Positions 17,187 through 25,320 of a DNA stretch of 64,000 nt are shown in pieces. Numbering within the stretch: the stretch's first letter is position 1; the number at the start of each line of letters is the position of its first letter. The position numbers were made by a program, and so were the translations under genes. The notes below the pieces were generated by a model. That model saw nothing but the letters and a program-made list of their open reading frames with translations, did no database searches and was not told where the DNA came from. The stretch comes from JAVBLW01 sp031553215 (GTDB lineage Bacteria; Bacillota_I; Bacilli_A; Acholeplasmatales; Anaeroplasmataceae), in assembly GCA_031553215.1 (NCBI GenBank), contig JAVBLW010000017.1, forward strand, positions 1-64,000, written 5' to 3'.

Positions 17187-17286
17187 TGCTAAATTAACTT
17201 GAAAAATTGGTAAAAAATGTAAATGCAACTTTTGCGTTCTCGACTTTTGGGTTTAAATTATATAAAATTCGACTTGAGGTGTAATT

Positions 17287-17805
17287 ATGGCGATTGGAGA
17301 TAAGATTGGTGAAGCTCGTAGAGCAAGAAAAATGAGTCAAAGTGATTTGGCTGAATTATTAGGTGTTACAAGGCAATCAGTTTCAAAATGGGAGCTTAAT
17401 GTAACAGAACCAGATTCAGCCAAATTAATAAATTTATCAATTATTTTTGAGGTTGGAGTTGAATATTTTTATTCGGATTCTATATATTCGATATATAAAA
17501 AGCAACGAATCAAAGATAACATTTTTGTGGCTCACAAAATACTGTTTCTCGCTGGAATTGTTCTCGTGGCGTTATCATTTGCATTTAGTATAATTTTCCC
17601 ATATAGAAGATATATAAACGGTAAAATGTATAGTGGTTTTATTGCTTATTTAATATCTGATAGATATTATGCTATTAAGATGATATTTTTCGTCGGAGTA
17701 GGCTCTTTGTTCTTATCAACCATTGTGCCCATAGATACATCTAAACCAACGAAGGAGAAGAAAGATAACAAAAAGAAACCGGGAAAAAAAGAGGCGCAAA
17801 AGTAG
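17287..17805 (+). CDS. XRE-family HTH regulator with two membrane segments
   Basis: A 172-residue protein. Residues 1-60 are a Cro/CI-type helix-turn-helix (RRARKMSQSDLAELLGVTRQ, then SVSKWE). Two hydrophobic helices follow at about 85-105 and 135-150, and the tail is very rich in lysine. This is a DNA-binding protein tethered to the membrane. It starts 100 bases after ispE and heads an accessory run with the three genes that follow. It may regulate that run, which I infer only from position. Confidence 0.75.
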   Translation: MAIGDKIGEARRARKMSQSDLAELLGVTRQSVSKWELNVTEPDSAKLINLSIIFEVGVEYFYSDSIYSIYKKQRIKDNIFVAHKILFLAGIVLVALSFAFSIIFPYRRYINGKMYSGFIAYLISDRYYAIKMIFFVGVGSLFLSTIVPIDTSKPTKEKKDNKKKPGKKEAQK

Positions 17806-17835
17806 GGCATTTGCTTTTTAGCAGAAAGGGGATAA

Positions 17836-18534
17836 ATGAAGAAAATATTTGTATTAATTTTTTTGGCATCGCTAACAGCTTTTGCGACTATTAGTAATGC
17901 CAGTGAAGAGGAATTGTTAACTACGATAGAAATCGTATATAACAATAACACTGTAACTTCAGTTATAACTGATAAAAATGAAATTGCTAATTTGATAGAA
18001 TCAAGGAATATTGAAGGACGAGACATAAATACAATTAATCAGGCTGTTATAGTTAATCTTAATCAAGACGAACTTTATGTAAAAAACTATATTGAACAAG
18101 AATTAGCTTTAGAAACAACTGATGAACCTACAATGTCAGCGTCATTATTTAGTATATTTTCAACTTACTATTATATAAAAGATGAAACAATAGCAAGAAT
18201 GTCAGACATGACAATACCTATTGATTATATCGAAGTTGATTCAAACCCTTTTTACTATTCAAAAAACTACAATTATCCACTAGTTGTCGCAGATGCCGGT
18301 AATTTCACTTCAAAATTAGATAATAATCAATTCAAAAAAATTGGATATAACAAAGACTATGTATTGCCTGTATATATGGGATGGGCTTTCTTTGACTTTG
18401 AAATGGGGACACCATTTGTTAGTTATCTAACGTACGAAAGATATATGGTAGAAGTCTACAAAGATGGATTCTTCTACGATACTTATTATGGAACTACAAT
18501 GATAAGTGTTCCAATTGAATTTATTTTGCTATAA
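17836..18534 (+). CDS. Secreted protein of unknown function
   Basis: A 232-residue protein with a clear signal peptide (KKIFVLIFLASLTAFATIS, cleavage probably near NASEE). The mature part is acidic, rich in Tyr, Asp and Asn, without cysteines or recognised repeats. It starts 30 bases after the HTH gene, after AAAGGGG. I do not recognise a family. The context (membrane-bound regulator, small membrane protein, surface LRR protein) suggests an envelope or secreted role. Confidence 0.6.
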   Translation: MKKIFVLIFLASLTAFATISNASEEELLTTIEIVYNNNTVTSVITDKNEIANLIESRNIEGRDINTINQAVIVNLNQDELYVKNYIEQELALETTDEPTMSASLFSIFSTYYYIKDETIARMSDMTIPIDYIEVDSNPFYYSKNYNYPLVVADAGNFTSKLDNNQFKKIGYNKDYVLPVYMGWAFFDFEMGTPFVSYLTYERYMVEVYKDGFFYDTYYGTTMISVPIEFILL

Positions 18535-18574
18535 TAAAATAGTAAAGTAGTTGTAGTAATATGAAGAGGTATTT

Positions 18575-18841
18575 ATGAAAAGAGAATTTAAGTATTTATA
18601 TATAATATCAAACATTGTATATTTAGCTTTATTAGCGGTGGGGTTATTGTTTATTTTTGAAAGTTACAATTTTGGGGTAAGTTGGGCTGGAAAAGAAGTT
18701 GATACAGTTAGTCATCAGCTAAAGATTAAAACGGGTATTACAATTTATATAATTACAGGGACAGTTCTTTTTATCTCTTCAGCGGTGGGGTTTATAATAA
18801 ATTATTATATTATTATAAAGAGAAAAATTAAAGTAAAATAG
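18575..18841 (+). CDS. Small membrane protein with two transmembrane segments
   Basis: An 88-residue protein with hydrophobic segments at about 8-28 and 55-80, separated by a polar loop, and a lysine-rich end. ATG follows GAAGAGG. No family recognised. It ends 10 bases before the next gene and is probably co-transcribed with it. Confidence 0.55.
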   Translation: MKREFKYLYIISNIVYLALLAVGLLFIFESYNFGVSWAGKEVDTVSHQLKIKTGITIYIITGTVLFISSAVGFIINYYIIIKRKIKVK

Positions 18842-18851
18842 GTAATTTATT

Positions 18852-19910
18852 ATGAGACGAATAAGGTGGAAAAATTTTCTTAGGATAGGTGTTGTATTAA
18901 CGATAGTTCTTGGAAGTATATTTACATTTCTTGCGGTTAGAAAAGGTTTGGAGTATAAACCGGGGGATACTGCAAGGGATGGCAATCTTTTTTATGAAAT
19001 TAAAAGTAGGGAAAGCATACTTAATGAGAATGAATATGTAATTAGCAGTTCTTTTAAGAATCAATCATTATTTGCGGTTTTAAAGGTTGGTCAAAATTAT
19101 AACTCTAAGGTATTATCTATACCTAGTAGAGTAAGAAATGTTAATTGTATTATTATTCCCAATGAAATGTTTTCAGGGAATGAAAGTATCGAGAAAGTAT
19201 ATTTTCTAGGAAGAACGATAATTGGTGAAAGGGCATTTGAAAACTGCACCAATTTAAAGGAAGTTGGTTTTTATGAGGTGACTTATACGGGGGTAAGGTC
19301 ATTTAATAATTGCACAAAACTAGCAAATATAGTTATGAATATCGATGTGGGTATAGGGTGTGTATATTTGGCCGATGGTGTTTTTAGGAAATGTAGTAGT
19401 TTAAAGAATGTTGATGTAAGAGCTATGGAATATGAAAATGCAGATAATAAAGCATTTGAAAGTCCATTTGCTTATTGTAATTTAGAAAAAATAGTATATA
19501 AAGATGAATCTTCTACAAATGTTCTTGCGAACTACAAATTAGTAGATGATATGTTATATTATAATGGAAATCTAATATATTATAGTCCTGATAGGACTGT
19601 ATTAAATTATGATAAATTTGCAAAGATAAACAACATTATTGGATGTAATGATAATATATCTGAAATAAACATAAACAGCATGCATAAGGAATATGTTTCA
19701 ATTGCGGGGGCAATCTATACCAAAGATGGTAGAGATTTGATTGCATATCCAAATGCGAAAGAAACGATAACATTTCTAGAAACAATAGAGAATATTGAAG
19801 AAGGTGCGTTTGCGGGGACTTTTAAATGTACTAATGTGGTTGTTCCATATGGAGTAAATGTAAAAGATAACGCCTTCTATAAAACCAATATTCAAATCAG
19901 TTTTAACTAA
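18852..19910 (+). CDS. Membrane-anchored leucine-rich-repeat (BspA-like) surface protein
   Basis: A 352-residue protein with an N-terminal membrane anchor (about residues 9-30) and an outside region. The outside has BspA-type LRR_5 repeats: the F-x-N/G-C-x-x-L pattern occurs as ERAFENCTNLKEVGF, VRSFNNCTKLANIVM and DGVFRKCSSLKNVDV, with a further repeat near the end (EEGAFAGTFKCTNVVVP). Such repeats mediate adhesion or binding at the surface. There is no LPxTG motif; the anchor is the N-terminal helix. It closes the accessory group and is followed by a terminator. Confidence 0.75.
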   Translation: MRRIRWKNFLRIGVVLTIVLGSIFTFLAVRKGLEYKPGDTARDGNLFYEIKSRESILNENEYVISSSFKNQSLFAVLKVGQNYNSKVLSIPSRVRNVNCIIIPNEMFSGNESIEKVYFLGRTIIGERAFENCTNLKEVGFYEVTYTGVRSFNNCTKLANIVMNIDVGIGCVYLADGVFRKCSSLKNVDVRAMEYENADNKAFESPFAYCNLEKIVYKDESSTNVLANYKLVDDMLYYNGNLIYYSPDRTVLNYDKFAKINNIIGCNDNISEININSMHKEYVSIAGAIYTKDGRDLIAYPNAKETITFLETIENIEEGAFAGTFKCTNVVVPYGVNVKDNAFYKTNIQISFN

Positions 19911-19989
19911 ATTTAAGGATTGTCATTTTTAAGGTAGATAATCTGGAAGATAATTGTTGGTTTTTACTTCTATAATTTAGTGATAAAAT

Positions 19990-20020
19990 ATCTTGTAGCA
20001 AATAGCTATGAGATTTTTTT
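19990..20020 (+). terminator. Intrinsic terminator between accessory group and prs
   Basis: ATCTTGTAGC pairs with GCTATGAGAT (two G-T pairs) around AAATA, followed by TTTTTT. Confidence 0.75.
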
Positions 20021-20065
20021 ATTTGAGAAAGTAAAAAAAATGTAAATAATAGCGTTTTTACTATC

Positions 20066-20094
20066 TTGGATTATTTGTATAAGTTTGATATAAT
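20066..20094 (+). promoter_or_regulatory. Sigma-A-type promoter of prs
   Basis: TTGGAT and TATAAT separated by 17 bases, about 35 bases before the prs start. Confidence 0.75.
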
Positions 20095-20129
20095 GTTAAA
20101 TATAATAAGATGTATAGGAGAAAATAGTT

Positions 20130-21113
20130 ATGTCAGTATTATTAGGAAAAAAAATTAAGTTATTTACTTTGTCAGCAAACAAACAATTAGCACAAGAAAT
20201 TGCTGATTCAATTGGTATACCATTATCAAGCTGTGATGTATTAAGATTTGCTGATGGTGAAATCAATATTAATATTAATGAAACAGTTCGTGGTCATCAT
20301 GTATTTGTTGTTCAACCAACAAGTGCTCCAACAAATGACAATTTAATGGAATTATTAATCATGGTTGATGCTTTAAAGAGAGCTTCTGCAAAAACGATTA
20401 ATTTAGTTGTTCCATATTATGGATATGGAAGACAAGACCGTAAAGCTAGAAGTCGTCAAGCAATTACAGCAAGACTAGTTGCTGACTTATTACAAGTAGC
20501 TGGAACAAACAGAATGATAATCATGGATTTACATGCTGCTCAAATTCAAGGGTTCTTTAATATCCCAGTTGATAATTTTATGGGATTACCTACTTTAGTT
20601 AACTATATTTCTGACTTGAAATTAAATAATTTATGTATTGTATCTCCTGATCATGGTGGTGTGACGAGAGCTAGAGCGTTTGCTCAAGTTCTAGAAGCTC
20701 CGATTGCAATTATTGATAAGAGACGCCCTGAGCCTAATAAAGCCGAAGTTATGAATATTATCGGTGATGTAAAAGGTAAAGCTTGTGTTCTTGTTGATGA
20801 TATGGTTGATACTGCAGGTACTTTAACTATTGGAGCGGCTGCATTATTAGAAGCTGGTGCAACTGAAGTTTATGCTGCATGTACACATGGTGTTTTATCA
20901 GGACCTGCAATTGAAAGAATTAAAAATTCTGAGATTAAAGAATTAATTATTACTAATACTATTGATATCCCTGCAGAAAAACGTATTGATAAAATAAAAA
21001 TATTATCAGTAGGGTCTCTTCTAGGACATGGTATTTTAAGAATATTAAGTGATGAGCCGTTAAGTGGATTATTTACATATTCTTACGATAAGAGTAAAAG
21101 AGAATTGTTATAA
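20130..21113 (+). CDS. prs: Ribose-phosphate pyrophosphokinase
   Basis: A 327-residue PRPP synthase that makes phosphoribosyl pyrophosphate for purine, pyrimidine, NAD and amino-acid synthesis. The metal/ATP site is MDLHAAQIQGFF, the flexible loop is YYGYGRQDRKAR, and the PRPP-binding loop is VLVDDMVDTAGT. Length and order are normal. It is read from its own promoter, and its stop shares one base with the pth start (TAATG), a prs-pth pairing known from Bacillus where ctc lies between them. Confidence 0.97.
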   Translation: MSVLLGKKIKLFTLSANKQLAQEIADSIGIPLSSCDVLRFADGEINININETVRGHHVFVVQPTSAPTNDNLMELLIMVDALKRASAKTINLVVPYYGYGRQDRKARSRQAITARLVADLLQVAGTNRMIIMDLHAAQIQGFFNIPVDNFMGLPTLVNYISDLKLNNLCIVSPDHGGVTRARAFAQVLEAPIAIIDKRRPEPNKAEVMNIIGDVKGKACVLVDDMVDTAGTLTIGAAALLEAGATEVYAACTHGVLSGPAIERIKNSEIKELIITNTIDIPAEKRIDKIKILSVGSLLGHGILRILSDEPLSGLFTYSYDKSKRELL

Positions 21114-21676
21114 TGAAACTTGTTGTTGGACTCGGTAATCCTGGTAATGAATATGCAAGTACTAGACATAATGTAGGTTTTATGGCTATTGATGAAGTTG
21201 CAAAAGGGTATAATGTTGATTTCAAATTAGATAAGTCAATGAAGGGTATGATTGCACAAGTTAATAACATGGGCAAGAAAGCTATCTTATTAAAGCCAAT
21301 GACTTATATGAATCTTAGTGGTGAAGCAGTGTCTGCTGTAGCTAGATATTATTCAATTGATATTGAGGACATAATTGTAATAAACGATGATCTTGATTTA
21401 CCATGTGGTAAGGTTAGATTTCGTTTGAATGGTAGTGCCGGTGGACATAATGGTCTTAAAAGTATTAATAATCATCTAAAGTCTCAGGACTATAAAAGGA
21501 TAAAAATTGGGATTGATAAAAGTCCAATTATTCCGGTTGTTGATTATGTACTTGGTAAATTTACCGAAGGTGAACGTGTAGATATAAATCATGCAATAGA
21601 AAAAGTAGTTAAATCGATAAATTCTTTTATTAATGAAGAAGATTATACAAAAATTGCATCACATTTAAATATATAA
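21113..21676 (+). CDS. pth: Peptidyl-tRNA hydrolase
   Basis: A 187-residue Pth enzyme that releases peptides from stalled peptidyl-tRNA. The family start VVGLGNPGNEYASTRHNVGF contains the conserved Asn and catalytic His, and KPMTYMNLSGEAV and GSAGGHNGLKSI are also in place. Translation is coupled to prs by a one-base overlap. A strong terminator follows. Confidence 0.97.
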   Translation: MKLVVGLGNPGNEYASTRHNVGFMAIDEVAKGYNVDFKLDKSMKGMIAQVNNMGKKAILLKPMTYMNLSGEAVSAVARYYSIDIEDIIVINDDLDLPCGKVRFRLNGSAGGHNGLKSINNHLKSQDYKRIKIGIDKSPIIPVVDYVLGKFTEGERVDINHAIEKVVKSINSFINEEDYTKIASHLNI

Positions 21677-21681
21677 GTTTT

Positions 21682-21709
21682 ATCCCATATGCACATATGG
21701 GATATTTTT
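21682..21709 (+). terminator. Intrinsic terminator of prs-pth
   Basis: ATCCCATATG pairs with CATATGGGAT across a very short CA loop, followed by ATTTTTC. Confidence 0.8.
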
Positions 21710-21740
21710 CCTAATTTTATGCTGATAAAATAGGGAATTA

Positions 21741-21769
21741 TTGACATCAAAAAGCCACGGTGTTATAAT
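21741..21769 (+). promoter_or_regulatory. Near-consensus sigma-A promoter of the membrane protein/LtaS-like operon
   Basis: TTGACA and TATAAT with a 17-base spacer and a TG extension before the -10; about 28 bases upstream of the GTG start. Confidence 0.9.
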
Positions 21770-21797
21770 TAATTGAAAATAATAGGAGGGTTATTCT

Positions 21798-22469
21798 GTG
21801 TTAGCAACTATAAAAGTCAAGTATGTCATACTCGCTTTTGCATCATTTCTTTGCATAATATTTGCGAATGTTGCACTGTTATTTAAGCCCTTATACACAA
21901 AGGTGTACTATGGGCAAGCTGATCCTATTTTCTATTATGGAATATCTTCAGTCGTCCTAATTATTTTATACATAATATTTAAGACAGTTGTAGTCAAAAA
22001 AACAAATGTATCATATGATAAAAATAATGATATGTTGCCGATTCGTAATGTAATGACCATTTATCTTTCATCTATTGTGATAATACTCATTATAAGTGCG
22101 ATAATAGGTTGGAACGTTAAACCATTTTATGATTTAGGTGAAAATTTCACGGGATTCCAATTAATAATTCATGCAGTAAAATTAATATATTTTAGTATTC
22201 TATTATTATTTGTAGTATTAATGATAGAAAATTTTCAATACGGATTAGAAGGAATATTTAAATTTAAGAATCCTATTTTAAATTCATATTTCCCTGTTGG
22301 TGGAATTGCTACTATGTTGACTTATGGCATATATCAAATAGTAATGGATTTATCGACTTTAACAGTAATATATTTTATTTTAATTAGTATTTATGGAATA
22401 GTATATTTATTAGCAGAAAGATCCTTTTCAAAGACTTATCTGACGTCATTGTTGATTTTTTTATTTTAG
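21798..22469 (+). CDS. Polytopic membrane protein, paralogue 1
   Basis: A 223-residue protein with about six hydrophobic helices. It starts at GTG seven bases after AGGAGGG. It is a clear paralogue of the next gene: same length, and shared motifs YDLGE.F, MIENFQYGLE, GGIATM.. and an ending in LLI.LF. No known family could be named. It is transcribed from a near-consensus promoter together with its paralogue and an LtaS-like enzyme, with gaps of about 10 bases, so a role in envelope polymer synthesis or transport is plausible but unproven. Confidence 0.65.
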   Translation: MLATIKVKYVILAFASFLCIIFANVALLFKPLYTKVYYGQADPIFYYGISSVVLIILYIIFKTVVVKKTNVSYDKNNDMLPIRNVMTIYLSSIVIILIISAIIGWNVKPFYDLGENFTGFQLIIHAVKLIYFSILLLFVVLMIENFQYGLEGIFKFKNPILNSYFPVGGIATMLTYGIYQIVMDLSTLTVIYFILISIYGIVYLLAERSFSKTYLTSLLIFLF

Positions 22470-22479
22470 GAGTGAAAGT

Positions 22480-23151
22480 ATGAAAAAGGATTCATCCAAA
22501 TATATACTTATGTCTTTTTTATATTTCATAGGTATAATCGCTAGTAATTTGGCTATTTTATTTGAACCAATTTACGAAAAAATTAAATATGGAAAATATA
22601 ATACCTTTTTGTTTAACTTAATATCAGCTCTTTTCCTAGTTATATTTCTAATTATAATAAAATTAGTCACATATAAGGTAATGCATCTTAAATATGAGAA
22701 AAGTGAACAAAAAGAATTATCAATGAAAAGATTAGCGCTGATATATGGATTAACTTTAGCAACTATTTTTTTCATTAGTGCAATAATTGGATTTGAAATT
22801 AAAATACTTTATGATTTAGGTGAAAGTTTCATTGGTTATGATTTAATAGTATTGCTTTCTAAATTGATTTATTGTGGAGTAGTATTAGTATTTGTGATTA
22901 ACATGATAGAAAATTTCCAATATGGACTTGAGATGTTAATTCCAATTAAAAATGAAAAATTAAAAACTTATCTACCACTAGGTGGAATCGCAACGATGAT
23001 ATGCTATGGTACATACGCTTGGATTATTGGTTTTAATACTTTAGCATTCTTGTATTTTTTATTAAATTCTTTATATGGATTTATATATTTGTTATGTAAT
23101 CGATCAAAGAAGAAATCATATATAGCTATGCTATTGATTTATCTATTTTAG
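22480..23151 (+). CDS. Polytopic membrane protein, paralogue 2
   Basis: A 223-residue membrane protein, tandem duplicate of the gene just upstream, with the same pattern of about six helices. Matching motifs are LFEPIYEKIKYG against LFKPLYTKVYYG, SAIIGFE, YDLGESFIGYDLI and MIENFQYGLE. It begins 10 bases after paralogue 1 and ends 10 bases before the LtaS-like gene. Keeping two diverged copies side by side suggests a two-subunit membrane complex (inference). Confidence 0.65.
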   Translation: MKKDSSKYILMSFLYFIGIIASNLAILFEPIYEKIKYGKYNTFLFNLISALFLVIFLIIIKLVTYKVMHLKYEKSEQKELSMKRLALIYGLTLATIFFISAIIGFEIKILYDLGESFIGYDLIVLLSKLIYCGVVLVFVINMIENFQYGLEMLIPIKNEKLKTYLPLGGIATMICYGTYAWIIGFNTLAFLYFLLNSLYGFIYLLCNRSKKKSYIAMLLIYLF

Positions 23152-23161
23152 GAGGGTAAAA

Positions 23162-25210
23162 ATGAAAAACTTAAAAAAATATTCATATAAATATTGTCTA
23201 GTTATTGCATACGCAGTATTTGCTATCCTAATAGAATTATTGGGAAGTCTTTTAACTGATGGAAAATTTTATATTAAAGATCCGAGATATTTCTTAACAT
23301 TTTTAGGAATAATGGTATCAATTTTAGTTTTAATAAGAAACCAAAAAACTCGAGTTTATGTTTCAGCAATACTTTTAATAGTCCAAGGTGTAGTTAATGT
23401 GCTATTTATTGTGCTATTTGAAATGGCAGGTCAATGGTTTGATTATTCAATGTTCTCGCTTCGAAACGACGCAATGGGAATATTGGAAAGCATTCCAATT
23501 AATTTCTGGTTTTTCTTCTTCCTAATGGTTGGATTAAGTGCATTTATAGTGTTCGGATTACGTATAGCTAAGCATCTTAGAGCTGAAAAAGAGACTAATA
23601 AAACAAAATTAGTGAAAAATTTTACAGCTAGCTTTTTGATTGTGTTATTTTTAGGATTGAATTTTTTGACAGCTTCATCAATTCATGGTAAAGATGTCGA
23701 TGTATATATGGACTTATTAAAATCAGAAGATACATCAAAATATAATCAATATGGAATTTTATCTAATTTCATTAATGAACTTTATGGTGGTACAGTTTTT
23801 TATAATAATGCCCAATTATCTAATGAAACAATATTATCGTTTTTATATGATGAAGAGTCTGTGACACCTGATTATTTTGGGGTTTCAGAAGGAAATAATG
23901 TAATAACAATATTAGGTGAAACATTTGAATGGTTCTCGTTTATTTCTGATTCAGAAAAGTTCCCTAATGGATTAGCTTTAACTGATGCAGAAACTGCGGC
24001 TTTATTCCCTAATTTAACACGATTATATGATGAATCATATGTGTTAAATAATTATCATGCAAGAGAAAAAACAGATATATCTGAAAATTATAGTATCGTA
24101 GGTGCATATCCTATTAATTCATATATTAATTATGATTATTATGATAATGCATTGCCACAAACTATGCCAAATATGATGAGAAATACATATGGTGAAGATT
24201 TCCAAGCAAATTATTTCCATGACGGATATGCAACATTCTATAATCGTAATAAATCAATAATAGGATTAGGATTTGATGAATGTTATACAACTGAAAATAT
24301 GGTTGAATTTGGTATGAGAGATTATGGTGCTGAGGGAGTAAGAAATCTAGATAGTGAAATGGTTGAATATTGTAAAGATTTAATGTTCCCTAATGATGGC
24401 TCAAGTTTTTATACATATATCACAACAATAACTACCCATGGTATGTATAGTGATCGTAAAAATTTACAAGATAAATACGAAATTATGTATCAATATGGAA
24501 TGGATATCAATACAACTGATAAGAAAGAAAAAATATTTTATTCATATATTGCTGCTGCACTAGAAACTGATAAAATGATGGGGGTAATATTTGATGATTT
24601 AGAAAACAAGGGATTGTTAGAAAATACAACTATTGTTGTATTTGGAGATCATCAAGGTTACTATCAAGGTTTATCTAATTATGTAAAAAATATTAATTCA
24701 CCTAAACAATGCTTAGAAGATGATATAAATTATATGGATTTATATCGTGTACCATGCATGATATATGATCAAAAGCTTGTGAGTGCTGTAGAAGATTCAG
24801 GTGCCGAGAGAATTAGTAATAAATTCTCTAGTTCATGTGATATTGTTCCAACATTGCTTGGATTATTGGGTATTAATTATTATTCTAATTTCTATTATGG
24901 ACATAGTGTATTTACTGAAGAAACTAGTCTAGTTTATTCTAGAGGATATGGATATTTCTTAGATGAATACTCATATTTCTATAATATAAATAATTTCTCA
25001 TATATAAACCCGATTATTACATCGCTTGTTGATGAAAATAACAATAAGAAATATGCTACAGTAAAGGATTATAAGAATTATTTGGAAAGAAAAGGTGAAA
25101 TTCTAATCGAAAAGATTAGATATGTTGATCAATCTTTTAAAGGAAAGACATTTAATGATACAAATAATTATTTAGAATACTATACTAGAATCAATGAATT
25201 AAACGATTAA
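23162..25210 (+). CDS. LtaS-like sulfatase-family glycerophosphotransferase
   Basis: A 682-residue protein. The N-terminal ~175 residues hold five membrane helices, and the rest is an extracellular sulfatase-fold domain of the lipoteichoic acid synthase type. Catalytic positions are present: the metal Glu in GETFEWF, the nucleophile Thr in EKTDISENY, the Arg in FYNRNKS followed by GLGFDE, the His in TTHGMYS and the Asp-His pair in FGDHQGYY. LtaS-type enzymes transfer glycerol phosphate from phosphatidylglycerol to lipid-linked polymers. The exact product here could be a different polymer or modification. It follows two membrane proteins in one operon and ends at a terminator. Confidence 0.8.
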   Translation: MKNLKKYSYKYCLVIAYAVFAILIELLGSLLTDGKFYIKDPRYFLTFLGIMVSILVLIRNQKTRVYVSAILLIVQGVVNVLFIVLFEMAGQWFDYSMFSLRNDAMGILESIPINFWFFFFLMVGLSAFIVFGLRIAKHLRAEKETNKTKLVKNFTASFLIVLFLGLNFLTASSIHGKDVDVYMDLLKSEDTSKYNQYGILSNFINELYGGTVFYNNAQLSNETILSFLYDEESVTPDYFGVSEGNNVITILGETFEWFSFISDSEKFPNGLALTDAETAALFPNLTRLYDESYVLNNYHAREKTDISENYSIVGAYPINSYINYDYYDNALPQTMPNMMRNTYGEDFQANYFHDGYATFYNRNKSIIGLGFDECYTTENMVEFGMRDYGAEGVRNLDSEMVEYCKDLMFPNDGSSFYTYITTITTHGMYSDRKNLQDKYEIMYQYGMDINTTDKKEKIFYSYIAAALETDKMMGVIFDDLENKGLLENTTIVVFGDHQGYYQGLSNYVKNINSPKQCLEDDINYMDLYRVPCMIYDQKLVSAVEDSGAERISNKFSSSCDIVPTLLGLLGINYYSNFYYGHSVFTEETSLVYSRGYGYFLDEYSYFYNINNFSYINPIITSLVDENNNKKYATVKDYKNYLERKGEILIEKIRYVDQSFKGKTFNDTNNYLEYYTRINELND

Positions 25211-25221
25211 TTTAATAAAAC

Positions 25222-25254
25222 GAGTGGTGTAATAAAATACATCACTCATTTTTT
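25222..25254 (+). terminator. Intrinsic terminator of the LtaS-like operon
   Basis: GAGTGGTGTA pairs with TACATCACTC (one G-T pair) across ATAAAA, followed by ATTTTTT. Confidence 0.9.
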
Positions 25255-25267
25255 GAATATAATTAAT

Positions 25268-25296
25268 TTGAAAGTTCATATGAATTATTATATAAT
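25268..25296 (+). promoter_or_regulatory. Sigma-A-type promoter of mfd
   Basis: TTGAAA and TATAAT with a 17-base spacer, 25 bases before the mfd start. Confidence 0.8.
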
Positions 25297-25320
25297 AAAT
25301 CAAGTAAGGAGTTGATTTTT

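Noticed and set aside
17241..17276. CGACTT repeated twice upstream of the HTH gene as an operator
   Set aside because: Only two six-base copies in direct orientation about 30 bases apart in AT-rich DNA; chance cannot be excluded.
23162..25210. Alkaline phosphatase or phosphoethanolamine transferase
   Set aside because: The five-helix N-terminus and the spacing of Glu, Thr, Arg, His and Asp-His motifs fit the LtaS type better.
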